A stretch of 64,000 nucleotides of DNA, taken from contig NZ_LMOJ01000022.1 in NCBI RefSeq assembly GCF_001424165.1, positions 397,882 through 461,881 of the forward strand, in the 5' to 3' direction. This stretch comes from Massilia sp. Leaf139. GTDB lineage: Bacteria; Pseudomonadota; Gammaproteobacteria; Burkholderiales; Burkholderiaceae_D. The notes under the pieces were generated by a model. That model had not been told where the DNA came from and did no database searches. It worked only from the letters and a program-made list of their open reading frames with translations. Positions within the stretch are counted from its first letter, which is position 1. Each line of letters opens with the position of its first letter. Shown here piece by piece: positions 16,401-25,371 of the stretch. Both the position numbers and the translations under genes were made by a program.

Positions 16401-18484
16401 AATGCGGATTCTCGCAGGTCGCTATTTACCGCATGATGTAGCAGGGCTTTTTTCAACTCATCGAGAGCAGCGAGCTGTCGTTGAAAGTTATTTTCGAGGC
16501 GCTGCGTTTCCATTGAAATGCCGACCATCTGATTGACGATCGTCTCTTGAAGTTTCAATCCCGGAAACCTGATCGGCACTTCATTAATATCCTGTTGGTT
16601 AACACTAGCTTGATTGACCGACTGTTTGCAAACATTCCGCCAGTATCCCGTTGAAAAAATAAATTTGAGATAAATGTCGAGATAGGAGGGCAAGACTATC
16701 GGTTTTGGGCGCATTAAAAGTAAATTTACGCCATGGACGACCTCGTCGTCGACATCAAAGACCGCGGTTTTTCCAACATGGACTGCGCTGTTGATATGGC
16801 TAAAAAGAATGTCACCCTTTCGGAGCAAGAATTTCTTCCTCTGCTCCTCTTGGATTTCGGCATATCCGACGCGTGAAAGATCGAATTGTGCATTCCAGAT
16901 TGACTCAATACGGGAGACCTTTGTCCCAATTCCGCTCTTATCCTGTTTGCAATTAAGGCCATTCCTGAGCACCGAAAGAACTTCTCCAAGTGTCGAATCG
17001 GTCCATTCGTCCTCTCCTTGGTCGAAGGTCAGAGCAAAATCATGTATTTTTTTTAGAATTTTTGCGCTTTCTGCGCCTAGCTCGTCTATGTTTTGGACGT
17101 TAAACAGAGGTGTGCTCCGCGCGCCCTCTGCTTCACCATTGGGGTTTTGACTTGATAAAGCATAAGTCGCAACATCAATGTTGGACATCTCAACAGTCCA
17201 GCTTTTCGCCGACTCAACGTTGGACCTTTGGAAAAGTATGAATTCTGCCAAGTCATCGTCATTCAATGGGTTGGTCTTCCCAAGGTTACGGTCGGGATTG
17301 ACTCGATAAAACCAGACTTTTCGGGTAGGTGCGCCCTTCTCAAAAAACAGAACTACAGTCTTAACACCCGCCCCTTGGAAGGTGCCGCCAGGACAGTCCA
17401 ATACAGTATGTAAATTGCAGCTCTCCAGAAGTAGCTTCCGCAAGCTAACGGAGGCATTATCGGTGTTCGTAAGGAAAGTGTTCTTAATGACAATAGCGGC
17501 CCTGCCACCTGCTTTCAGCGACTTGATGAAGTGTTGCAGGAACAGAAATGCCGTCTCGCCAGTCTTGATTGGGAAGTTTTGCTGAACTTCTTTACGCTCC
17601 TTGCCCCCGAACGGGGGGTTGGCTAGGATTACGTCAAAACGATCCTGGTCCTGAATGTCAGCAATGTTCGCTGCCAATGTGTTTGCGTGGACAACGTTCG
17701 GTGCCTCGATCCCATGCAGGATCATGTTCATGATCGCAATAACGTAGGCAAGGCTCTTTTTCTCTTTGCCGTAAAATGTACGTGTCTGTAAAGTCTTTTG
17801 GTCGGCCGTGGTTAGACCCGGTTTGGCTTGAAGATAGTCAAATGCCTCGCATAGAAAGCCAGCAGAGCCGCAGGCACCGTCATAAATGCGTTCGCCAATC
17901 TTTGGGGCAATCACCTGAATCATGGCACGAATCAATGGGCGGGGAGTGTAGTACTCGCCACCGTTGCGCCCGGCGTTGCCCATGTTTTTGATCTTAGCTT
18001 CGTAGAGATGAGAGAGTTCATGCTTCTCACTCTGCGACCGAAAACGCAGTTCATCAACCAACTCAATCACGTCCCGCAGGTTGTAGCCGCTCTGAATTCG
18101 ATTTTTGATCTCGCCGAACACCTCGCCGATCTTGTATTCAACTGTCTGTGCCCCACTCGCCCGCTGCTTGAAGCCGTGGAGGTACGCGAACAGCTCATTG
18201 TTAACGAAGTCGAGCAAATCGTCGCCGGTCATGGCCGTGTTGTGATCGAGCTTTCCGTCGGCTCCTTTAGGGGCCGCCCACGACTCCCAGCGATAGGGTT
18301 TGTCGATGATGAAGCTGTACGTTCTCCCTTCCAGCGCGGCTTCCAGCGCCCTGTCGGCTTCTAGTGCGTCTAGATATTTCAGGAACAGCAACCAAGACGA
18401 TTGTTCCGTGTAATCTAGCTCGCTTGTACAGCCCGCATCTTTGTGTAGGATGTCATCAATATTCTTAAACGTTTGCTCAAACAT
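16397..18484 (-). CDS. hsdM: Fused type I methyltransferase-specificity subunit (HsdM-HsdS), single TRD
   Basis: A 695-aa protein from the ATG at 18484 with AAAGAG upstream; 'MFEQTFKNIDDIL' is the typical HsdM beginning. Residues 1-490 are an adenine methyltransferase with the SAM motif 'DGACGSAGF' (202-210) and catalytic NPPF (289-292). Residues about 494-640 form one target-recognition domain, and 645-685 form one long conserved helix ending 'LAALDELKKALL'. A normal HsdS has two recognition domains; no separate hsdS is nearby. The protein would therefore work as a dimer reading a symmetric bipartite site. The hsdR gene follows with a 4-base overlap. Confidence 0.9.
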   Translation of the reverse strand: MFEQTFKNIDDILHKDAGCTSELDYTEQSSWLLFLKYLDALEADRALEAALEGRTYSFIIDKPYRWESWAAPKGADGKLDHNTAMTGDDLLDFVNNELFAYLHGFKQRASGAQTVEYKIGEVFGEIKNRIQSGYNLRDVIELVDELRFRSQSEKHELSHLYEAKIKNMGNAGRNGGEYYTPRPLIRAMIQVIAPKIGERIYDGACGSAGFLCEAFDYLQAKPGLTTADQKTLQTRTFYGKEKKSLAYVIAIMNMILHGIEAPNVVHANTLAANIADIQDQDRFDVILANPPFGGKERKEVQQNFPIKTGETAFLFLQHFIKSLKAGGRAAIVIKNTFLTNTDNASVSLRKLLLESCNLHTVLDCPGGTFQGAGVKTVVLFFEKGAPTRKVWFYRVNPDRNLGKTNPLNDDDLAEFILFQRSNVESAKSWTVEMSNIDVATYALSSQNPNGEAEGARSTPLFNVQNIDELGAESAKILKKIHDFALTFDQGEDEWTDSTLGEVLSVLRNGLNCKQDKSGIGTKVSRIESIWNAQFDLSRVGYAEIQEEQRKKFLLRKGDILFSHINSAVHVGKTAVFDVDDEVVHGVNLLLMRPKPIVLPSYLDIYLKFIFSTGYWRNVCKQSVNQASVNQQDINEVPIRFPGLKLQETIVNQMVGISMETQRLENNFQRQLAALDELKKALLHHAVNSDLRESAL

Positions 18485-18589
18485 GTGCTCTTTATTTCCA
18501 AGGGGAATAGCTAAAGTTGACGCGATGATGCGCGCCGCCGTAAGCACCTGTCAAGCCGATGTTGCTTCAGGTGCAATACATGGCTTGGA

Positions 18590-18877
18590 TGTCTGGCTCA
18601 GTTCGCCGAGCTGGCTCGTTATGATGCGTTCGATAACAGCATGGAGTCAGTACGCGAGCTGGGAGACGAAACGCTGAAGAAGATCGCCCACGAGTTGGCC
18701 GAAAGCCTGCGCAAGAACGTAAGCGTGGACTGGGCAGTGCGAGACAGTGTGCGGGCAAAGCTGCGCCTGGTGGTGAAGCGGATACTTCGGAAGTACAAGT
18801 ATCCGTCGGTGAAGGAGGAGGCTGCCGTAGCATTGGTGCTGGAGCAGGCCGAGACGTTGAGCACGGAGTGGACGTAA
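18590..18877 (+). pseudogene. C-terminal remnant of a different HsdR
   Basis: On the opposite strand to the intact operon, the frame encodes 'AQFAELARYDAFDNSMESV' continuing through 'VRKNVSVDW'-like and 'VKRILRKYKYP' segments to 'VLEQAE', which is the typical last ~90 residues of large HsdR proteins (DUF3387-like). The rest of that gene is missing. The intact HsdR here ends differently, so this is a trace of another restriction system at the same spot. Confidence 0.75.
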
Positions 18878-19344
18878 CGCAGTTACGCGGCATCGAATGG
18901 TCCAACTGTGTGTTCGCGCATCAGTCGCCACGACTATGAAGATGATCCACAATCATCTGAAGAAATTTGCCGCGCCAGGGCGGGTCGGAGTCTGGGACCA
19001 TGTAGCGAAGTCTAGGTATTGGGGTAAGACTTGCGACGCACGTAGCGCCCTGACGAGCTTTGGTGGCTACGCCATCGGTCGGTCGTTCTGTGATGTCTCT
19101 ACCTGTGGGGTTTACATCTGCAAGATGCTCTTCCATGCTATTTCTCTTTGAGTAGAGTAGCTTCATCTGCACTTCTGACTGCACCTCAACATTAACACGG
19201 CAGCGGAACCGCGCCGCCACAACTCTCCGCGGCCGCCATTGGTTGACAAGCTAGGTTACAAGTAACATGGTCGGAGGGGATATCGAAAAACAAAAAAAGC
19301 GTTACGAGCCGAAGCGCGTAACCTTTGTTTTTACTACGAATTCT
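18878..19344. other. Spacer between restriction module and integrase
   Basis: About 470 bases without a secure gene. A leftward frame (18921-19166, from an internal ATG) gives an 81-aa basic product with no recognised motif and no clear ribosome binding site. It is mentioned as a weak possibility only. Confidence 0.35.
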
Positions 19345-19393
19345 TGGGGTGGCTGATGGGGTTCGAACCTACGACAACAGGAATCACAATCCT
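19345..19393 (-). repeat. tRNA-His 3' half remnant (second att-like site)
   Basis: Read on the minus strand, the stretch begins in an anticodon stem-loop with TTGTGAT (anticodon GTG), continues through the variable region and T arm (GGTTCGAACC) and ends in CAGCCAC-C-CCA, the typical 3' end of tRNA-His with C73. The 5' half is missing and one T-stem pair is broken. It overlaps the last codons of the integrase gene, so an element with this integrase end was once joined to a tRNA-His gene. Confidence 0.75.
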
Positions 19394-20697
19394 TTAGGGT
19401 GTGCCACGAACTCTACTGCGGCTTGCTCCAAGACCCATGCCTCGATCTGATCGTGCCATTTGCGCAGCAGATCGAGAGGGCGTCGACGGTAGTGCTTTTC
19501 TGCTAAAGCACTCGGCTTGTGGCCCATGATCTGCGCCGAGATGCCGCTTGGCATCTCGACCCACTCGCACAAGGTACCGAACGAGCGACGCAGGCCGTGC
19601 AACGAAACGTGCGGTAAGCCAGCCACTGCCAAAGCCTTGGTGTGGGCAATACGTGGCTCAGCTAGTCTGCCGTCCTTTGCCGTCATGCTGCTGAAAACCC
19701 AGTCGTTGCGCCGGGGCAGGGATGCGAGAAGGTGCGAAACGAACGGCGTAAGCGGGATGGTGCGCACGCCTTCAATCTTGTCTTTGATGCAAAGGCTTCG
19801 CCATTGGAAGTCGACATCACTCCAGCGTAACCCGGCGAGTTCCTCACGGCGCGCGCCGGTCAAAAGCAGGGCCTGAAGGTATGCGCTGATAACTGGATTT
19901 CCGATCTTCTGGACGGCAGCGAACCATGCAGGCAATTGCTCTCGCTGCAAGCTGTCGCCTTCCTTCGTCTGTGCCTTCGGAAGTGCATCCCGCACCGTGC
20001 GCGCGGTGTATGCATCGGCGGGCACAATCTCGCGATAGGCCGGGAAATCAGCGGCCCAACGGATAAACGCGCGCAGGAGTCGATAGCTCTGCGCTGCATT
20101 AGTTGGCCGTGTGCCTGCCTCATGTTCCAGCCACACGGAGATTTTCTGACCAGTAAGCTCGGCCAGTGGTAACTGCATCAAGGGGGCCATCGGCCCGGCC
20201 ACAGTCATGCCTTTGCCGCGCTTCTTCGTCGCACCGCCGGGTGCGGCCAACGTGGTGTGATTCTGAAGATGCCCCGCGCTCCACTTCGATTTCCGCGCCT
20301 CGATATAGATTGGCCAGACCTCGCCAAGAGTGACACTCTGCCGCCTGACTTCCGTCCGTGCAGTTTCAGCGGCCGCTGCCTTGGCGTCTCGTTTGGCCCG
20401 TTCCTCTGCCAGTTCGTCGGCTTTGACTTGGCGCGGGTCCTGCCCCCCGTCGACGATAACCTTGAGCCTTCGCGCTTCGTTCTGAGCGGCAAGCAAGGGC
20501 CAAGTTTTTGGATCGCCGATCGTCATCCTGATGACTTGCCCGTTCAGCTTTGCCTGGAAAATAAACGCCTTGGCACCGCCTGGCGATGCTCGGAGACCCA
20601 AGCCCGGCGCTGCTGAATCCCAAAGGAATGCGGGGAGCTTAGCTGATTCACAACGGAAGTCCTCGATGCGTCCCGCCGTGAACTTGATTTTTGCCAC
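19384..20697 (-). CDS. int: Tyrosine integrase, P4/ShdA type, of the genomic island
   Basis: A 437-aa protein. The GTG at 20697 is chosen because GGAGAG lies 7-8 bases upstream and family members begin at 'AKIKFTAGRIEDF'; the longer frame from 20763 runs through the arm-like repeat. The N-terminal DUF4102-like arm-binding domain has 'AAPGLGLRASPGGAKAFIF'. The catalytic domain shows 'TGARREEL' (R), 'HGLRRSF' (H-x-x-R), 'MGHKP' (H) and the nucleophile in 'EKHYRRR'. It catalyses integration and excision at the tRNA-Arg 3' end. Its start is 168 bp from attR, and its stop lies inside a tRNA-His remnant. Confidence 0.95.
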   Translation of the reverse strand: MAKIKFTAGRIEDFRCESAKLPAFLWDSAAPGLGLRASPGGAKAFIFQAKLNGQVIRMTIGDPKTWPLLAAQNEARRLKVIVDGGQDPRQVKADELAEERAKRDAKAAAAETARTEVRRQSVTLGEVWPIYIEARKSKWSAGHLQNHTTLAAPGGATKKRGKGMTVAGPMAPLMQLPLAELTGQKISVWLEHEAGTRPTNAAQSYRLLRAFIRWAADFPAYREIVPADAYTARTVRDALPKAQTKEGDSLQREQLPAWFAAVQKIGNPVISAYLQALLLTGARREELAGLRWSDVDFQWRSLCIKDKIEGVRTIPLTPFVSHLLASLPRRNDWVFSSMTAKDGRLAEPRIAHTKALAVAGLPHVSLHGLRRSFGTLCEWVEMPSGISAQIMGHKPSALAEKHYRRRPLDLLRKWHDQIEAWVLEQAAVEFVAHPKGL

Positions 20698-20713
20698 CGT
20701 ATACTCTCCGCTA

Positions 20714-20739
20714 GTTTTCGTGTACCCCGTGTGTACCCC
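20714..20739 (+). promoter_or_regulatory. Putative integrase arm site / autoregulatory site (right)
   Basis: Two GTGTACCCC units in direct repeat lie just upstream of the integrase GTG start. A near copy (22 of 25 positions) lies inside attL at 301-325. The site could bind the integrase both for recombination and for control of its own promoter. Confidence 0.45.
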
Positions 20740-20864
20740 GGCGAGCAGTATAACAAGCAACATACATCAACACAACTGGTGCTGGATTTTAGTGTAACCC
20801 CATGATTTTAATAAGATATGCTCCTGAAGTGAATGATAATCAACATACATAAAGACCTGCTTGT

Positions 20865-20914
20865 TCAGCCTTCTAAGCTGAGGGTCGCTGGTTCGAACCC
20901 AGCTGGGCAGGCCA
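20865..20914 (+). repeat. attR: right 50-bp direct repeat of the genomic island
   Basis: This copy of the tRNA-Arg 3' half differs from the gene at one base. Upstream sequence does not form a D arm or 5' acceptor strand, so it is not a second tRNA gene. It marks the right boundary; the core chromosome resumes after it. Confidence 0.92.
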
Positions 20915-20994
20915 GATCTAACAACTTCAGCAAATCTATTCAAAGAATATTTTGCAAATAACTTATATTTGCAAATATTGTTTGGCGGATATTT

Positions 20995-21480
20995 TTAGGC
21001 CACCGTCTTTGGCGCCGCACTGGCAGCCTTCCTCGCAAACGACTTCGCCAGCACCGCATGCCGGTGCTCGAAGAACTTCTTCACGAACCAGCCCACCAGC
21101 GGCCCCGCCACGCGCGGTTTGAAAGTGAGGTTGTCCGTGACCAGGGTGCCGTCCACAGTCGGCGTGACGATACGCTCATGACGCCAGGAACGCATCGACA
21201 GCAGGGGAGATTGCTCGACGAAACGGCGGCCCGGTTCGAGTTCGGCGAAGGTCAGCTTAGACATGTCGACCGGGAACAGGCCCAGCAGCAGGAACTGGCA
21301 GCGGCATAGCGGTTTGTCGAGGGTGGTGTCCTCGCCGATATGGGTCATGCCCTTCGGGAAAGTGATCTTCAGGACAGGCCACATCTCGGCCTTGATGCCC
21401 TTGATCGAGGTCGACCAGGCCCAGACTTCCTCAGGGGAAGCAGGGACTGTCGTGTTGAATGTGTGTCGTACCGTTGCCAT
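20995..21480 (-). CDS. SRPBCC (START/Bet v 1-like) domain protein
   Basis: A 161-aa protein, starting at the ATG at 21480 with GGAGG four bases before; ATG 21483 is also possible. The sequence 'ATVRHTFNTTVPASPEEVWAWSTSIKGI' opens a typical SRPBCC fold, followed by beta-strands and the long C-terminal helix 'VGWFVKKFFEHRHAVLAKSF'. These proteins bind hydrophobic ligands in a helix-grip cavity; the ligand is unknown. It is the first gene of the core chromosome after the island. Confidence 0.8.
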   Translation of the reverse strand: MATVRHTFNTTVPASPEEVWAWSTSIKGIKAEMWPVLKITFPKGMTHIGEDTTLDKPLCRCQFLLLGLFPVDMSKLTFAELEPGRRFVEQSPLLSMRSWRHERIVTPTVDGTLVTDNLTFKPRVAGPLVGWFVKKFFEHRHAVLAKSFARKAASAAPKTVA

Positions 21481-21634
21481 CATGCCTCCGCTGTTCATGA
21501 GGCCGATTGTCGGCGCAAATGTGACACCGGTTTGTTAGCCAGTTCGCAGTTCAGACAAACTGTTACAAATCAATCCGAAATGGCAGCACGCCGCCGGCAC
21601 CCGGGACAAAGGGCGCCGGCAGCGACCGGAGGAC

Positions 21635-22726
21635 TTATTTCGCGTTGCGCCCCTGCCAGATGCCGAGGTACTTGCTCGCCTTCGGATTCTTCGCATTCCA
21701 CTTCGGCGTATCGGTGCCGTTGGCGATCGTCCAGATCGCCAACGCAACGGTGCGATCCACCAGCGCCATGTTGTCGTAATCGATCTTGTCCCAGTGGTCG
21801 CCGGCGCCGTGGTAGTCGGGGAAGGCGTATGCGACGCTGACCGTGTGCGACGGAATGCCCTGGTCGGCCAGTGCCTGGTTGTCGCTGTGCGCGAAATACT
21901 TGTCGCTGTTGACCGGATGTTTCCAGACGCGGATGCCGGTGTCGTCGCCCGCCGCCTTCAGGATATTGCCGACGTCGGAGAAATCGTAGCCGGTCACGCC
22001 AAAGGCGCGTACCTGCGCACCCTCGTTGTCGTCGGTGCGTCCGAGCTGTTCTAGGTTGATGCCGGCGATCGTCTTCTCGATCGGCACCAGTGGGTTGGCG
22101 CCGTAGTAGCGCGAGCCGACCAGGCCGTGTTCCTCGCCGAAGACGGTCATGAAGACGATGCTGCGCTTCGGTCGCACCTTGTTCGCGCTGAAAGCCTTGG
22201 CCAGCTCGATTACCGAGACCGTGCCGCTGCCGTCGTCGTTGGCGCCGTTGAAGATGCCGTCGCCCTGGCCGGGCTTGAGGCCGACGTGGTCGTAGTGGGC
22301 CGTCACCAGCACATAGGTGTCCTTCAGCGCCGGGTCGGAGCCGCGCAGGATGCCGACCACATTGCGTACCTTCACCGGCGCAGCCGAGGTGGCCGGCGGG
22401 TTCTTGGCGCGCTTCGGGTCGATCAAATTCCAGTCGGCGGTCTGGAAATAGCCGGCGTCGCCGAGTGGCTCCAGGCCGGCAGCGCGGAATTGCGAGGCGA
22501 TGAACTCGGCCGCGATGTCGAGTCCGCGCGATGGCGTGCCGCGGCCTTCGAGCGCATCCGAGGCCAGGAAGGATAGGTTGCCGCGCATGGCGGCCGCCGA
22601 GATGCGTTCGAGCACGGGCGCGGCCTCGGCAGGCACGGGAGCTGCATGGGAAGCGAGCGGCAGGGCCAGCGACAGGCCGAACAGGCTGGCAAGGGCGCGG
22701 GGGAGCAGGCGGGTGGACAGGGACAT
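21635..22726 (-). CDS. Secreted M28-family zinc aminopeptidase
   Basis: A 363-aa protein from ATG 22726, giving the signal peptide 'MSLSTRLLPRALASLFGLSL...ASHA'. The longer frame starts with TTG and has no signal-like N-terminus. Metal ligands of the M28 family are visible: H and D in 'TAHYDHVG', 'NGANDDGSGT' (D), the catalytic 'GEEHGLVGS' (E-E) and late 'SVAYAFPDYHGAGDHWDKI' (H). The enzyme would remove N-terminal residues from peptides in the periplasm or outside. Low-level sequence such as 'RNVVGILRGSD' is typical. It is divergent from the MBL-fold gene, which starts 230 bp away. Confidence 0.9.
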   Translation of the reverse strand: MSLSTRLLPRALASLFGLSLALPLASHAAPVPAEAAPVLERISAAAMRGNLSFLASDALEGRGTPSRGLDIAAEFIASQFRAAGLEPLGDAGYFQTADWNLIDPKRAKNPPATSAAPVKVRNVVGILRGSDPALKDTYVLVTAHYDHVGLKPGQGDGIFNGANDDGSGTVSVIELAKAFSANKVRPKRSIVFMTVFGEEHGLVGSRYYGANPLVPIEKTIAGINLEQLGRTDDNEGAQVRAFGVTGYDFSDVGNILKAAGDDTGIRVWKHPVNSDKYFAHSDNQALADQGIPSHTVSVAYAFPDYHGAGDHWDKIDYDNMALVDRTVALAIWTIANGTDTPKWNAKNPKASKYLGIWQGRNAK

Positions 22727-22956
22727 GGGCAGGATCGCGTGAGCGCTCAAATAGTTGATCAAGTAGCAAAGCCGCTCAAGTATATCGCTCTGCGTTGCGC
22801 TCGGGAACCGAGTTGCGGGATTCGGCAGGGGCAGCGAAAGATTGCTACGGTTGATGTTGTCTGTCTGCAAACGAACGCCGCCGAAGTGGTCTTTATGTTA
22901 ACGTCCTGCCACCGATCTGTCCGCATTTGGCGGGCCGGTTCATTTACGGAGTGTGT

Positions 22957-23952
22957 ATGCGTATTCAACGTCTGCTGGGGATCGCGGCTTTGCTGGCCGC
23001 ATGCGGAATGTGGTTTGCGGGTTCGGTGCAGGCGCAGAGCCAGCCGCAGAGCCAGCCGGGCCAGCCGACCCAGCCCCAGGCGGCCATGCCGCAGGGCGAT
23101 ACTTTCACGCTCAAGCTGCCCGCGGGCGACGCGGCGACGGCCAGCGCGCAGACGGGCACCGTCCAGTTCATCGGCACCGCGACCGTCCTGATCCGCTACC
23201 AGGGCCTGACCATCCTCACCGATCCGAATTTCCTGCACAAAGGCGACCACGTCCACCTCGGCTACGGCCTGACCTCGCAGCGCCAGACCAATCCCGCCAT
23301 CGAGTTCGACAAGCTGCCGCCGATCGACCTCGTGATCCTGTCGCACATGCACGACGACCATTTCGACAAGCTGGTGCAGGAACGCCTGAACCGCAACACG
23401 CCGATCGTCTCCACGCGCGAGGCGACCGAGAAGCTCAAGCGCCTCGGCTTCCAGCAGCGCTTCGCCCTGTCCGAATGGGATCGGCTCGAGGTCAGCAAGG
23501 GCGATGCGCGCCTGCGCGTGACCTCGGTGCCGGGGCGGCATGGCGCGGCCGGCGTCTCGATCCTGCTGCCGAAGGTGATGGGCAGCGTGCTCGACTTCGG
23601 CGCGAATGCCGATACGCCCGACTACCGCATGTACATCAGCGGTGACACCCTTGTCTACGACGACATCCGCAGCATTCCACAACGCTTCCCCGGCATTGAC
23701 CTGGCCCTGCTGCACCTGGGCGGCACGCGCATCCTGGGTGTATTCAAGGTAACCATGGACGGCAAGGACGGCGTGCAGATGATGCAGATCGTCAAGCCGA
23801 AGAAAACGATCCCGATCCATTACAACGACTACGACGTCTTCAAGTCTCCGCTGGCCGAGTTCGCCCGCGAGGTGAAAGCGGCCGGGCTGGAGGAAAGCGT
23901 GGTCTACCTCGCGCACGGTGACACTTATACGTTCACGCCGCGCAAACGTTGA
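22957..23952 (+). CDS. Exported metallo-beta-lactamase-fold hydrolase (UlaG-like)
   Basis: A 331-aa protein from ATG 22957 with GGAG five bases upstream. The signal peptide runs to 'GSVQAQ', followed by a Gln/Pro-rich linker. Metal-binding motif 'LSHMHDDHFDKL' (H-x-H-x-D-H), 'PGRHGAAG' (H), 'YISGDT' (D) and the final 'IHYNDYD' (H) give a complete MBL site of the COG2220 type. Relatives include NAPE-phospholipase D-like and UlaG-like lactonases; the substrate cannot be told. It probably acts in the periplasm. Confidence 0.88.
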   Translation: MRIQRLLGIAALLAACGMWFAGSVQAQSQPQSQPGQPTQPQAAMPQGDTFTLKLPAGDAATASAQTGTVQFIGTATVLIRYQGLTILTDPNFLHKGDHVHLGYGLTSQRQTNPAIEFDKLPPIDLVILSHMHDDHFDKLVQERLNRNTPIVSTREATEKLKRLGFQQRFALSEWDRLEVSKGDARLRVTSVPGRHGAAGVSILLPKVMGSVLDFGANADTPDYRMYISGDTLVYDDIRSIPQRFPGIDLALLHLGGTRILGVFKVTMDGKDGVQMMQIVKPKKTIPIHYNDYDVFKSPLAEFAREVKAAGLEESVVYLAHGDTYTFTPRKR

Positions 23953-23961
23953 ACGGCGCGT

Positions 23962-25242
23962 CTAGCCCTGCATCGCCCCGCTGGCCGGCGATTCGGGATC
24001 GAGCGAGGTGATCTCGCCCCCGAACTCGTGCGGCATGACGACCGGCACCTGCAGGCAGATGCTCTTGGTCGGCAACACGGCCTCCCAGGCGCGCACCAGT
24101 TCCCGGTAGGCGACACCGACTGGACGGATCTTGCGGTCGAGGTCGAACAGGCCGAGCGCGTTTACGTTGCCGTTATTGACCCGCAGCGCGCTGTCCCAGT
24201 CGACCTGGTCGGTGAGCGAATACCAGGTGAAGCCGATCAGCGGCACGCCATTGTTGCGCACCCGTAGCACGTTCGCCCATTCCTTCTTCAGCCAGTAGAC
24301 GGCCTCGTCGCCGGCCGGCCCCTGGCACAGGTTCGTCTCCGTGTGCATCACGGGCAAGCGGTAGCGATTGTAGTACTGGTGGGTGATCACTGCGTAGCCG
24401 AAGATTTCGCCGGCCGCGCGCGTCATGCCGTCGGCCGAGACGTAGTGCTCGTTGGTCTGGTAGTAATCGTTGCCCATGATGCAGTGATGCTTCAGGTTGT
24501 GCTGCAGGAAGAAATGGTATTCCTCGCGCTGCATGCCGTTATCGAGCAGGTATTCGTACATGTCGGAATCGACGCGGCGGCCGTAGTTCAAGTCGAGGGC
24601 CAGGAAGCGGCGCGCATTGTTGATTTCCGCCGGGCCGATGGCGTCGGGCGACTCGGCGTGAAAATATTCGGTCGATTCGCTCTGGATGAAGAGGGCGTCG
24701 GGCCGGACCTTGAGGATCGCGTGCATGGCCAGGATGTTCGCCTTGACCAGGTGCTTGATCGCGGTGACGAACGCAGCGTCCGTGCGCAGCTGCTCGTTCC
24801 ACCAGCCGTACAGGGTCGAGAACACCGCGCAGATCCACATCTCGTTGATGGGCGTGTACATCTGCACCCAGGGGTAACGCTGGGCAAAAGCCGACGCGTA
24901 GTCGGCGAACAGCGCCGGGAAATCCGGGTTCTGGAAGTTGCCGATCCAGTCGGGCAAGCCGAAGTGGCAGAGGTCGACGATGGGCGCGATGTTACGCCGG
25001 CGCAGGTCGGCAAAGGCGAGGTCGGCGAATTCCCAATCGTAGCGCTTCGGGCCGAGGAAAGTGCGGTGCAGGGGAGGGCCGTAGCGCAAGACCCGCAGGC
25101 CGAGTTCCTGCACGAGGTCGAAGTCGCGCCGCCAGTGGGTGTAGTGACCGCATTTTTCGAGCTCGTCCATGCGGACGCGGCCGCCGTCGATGGTCGGATT
25201 GCTGTTCTCGATTCCAGTTGCAAAGATGAAGCCTGGGTGCAT
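23962..25242 (-). CDS. Glycoside hydrolase family 1-like protein (beta-glucosidase type)
   Basis: A 426-aa protein from ATG 25242, supported by GGAGG seven bases upstream. The GH1 features are 'YTPINEMW' (acid/base E), 'MHTETNL' (nucleophile E in a T-E-T/N context) and the aglycone-side 'FTWYSLTDQVDW'. The early 'FIFATGIENSNPTIDGGRVRMDEL' replaces the usual GH1 start. It is shorter and more divergent than classical BglA enzymes and lacks a signal peptide, so cytoplasmic hydrolysis of a small glycoside is likely. It is convergent with the MBL-fold gene with 9 bp between stops. Confidence 0.8.
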   Translation of the reverse strand: MHPGFIFATGIENSNPTIDGGRVRMDELEKCGHYTHWRRDFDLVQELGLRVLRYGPPLHRTFLGPKRYDWEFADLAFADLRRRNIAPIVDLCHFGLPDWIGNFQNPDFPALFADYASAFAQRYPWVQMYTPINEMWICAVFSTLYGWWNEQLRTDAAFVTAIKHLVKANILAMHAILKVRPDALFIQSESTEYFHAESPDAIGPAEINNARRFLALDLNYGRRVDSDMYEYLLDNGMQREEYHFFLQHNLKHHCIMGNDYYQTNEHYVSADGMTRAAGEIFGYAVITHQYYNRYRLPVMHTETNLCQGPAGDEAVYWLKKEWANVLRVRNNGVPLIGFTWYSLTDQVDWDSALRVNNGNVNALGLFDLDRKIRPVGVAYRELVRAWEAVLPTKSICLQVPVVMPHEFGGEITSLDPESPASGAMQG

Positions 25243-25371
25243 ATGGACGCCTCCATCGGTAGCAGGGCAACGTCCAGTATGGTCTACGATGGCGCCAATT
25301 GCTAGCGTGCGCACCCGTCCGTTCGGAAAGGGCTATGCTGTCAGCTCATCCATACCGGAACCGCCGCCAGC

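Noticed and set aside
19345..19393. A functional tRNA-His gene
   Set aside because: The 5' half is missing and the T stem has a mismatch; only the att-like 3' part remains.
20865..20914. A second tRNA-Arg gene
   Set aside because: Only the 3' half is present; upstream bases do not form a D arm or acceptor 5' strand. It is attR.
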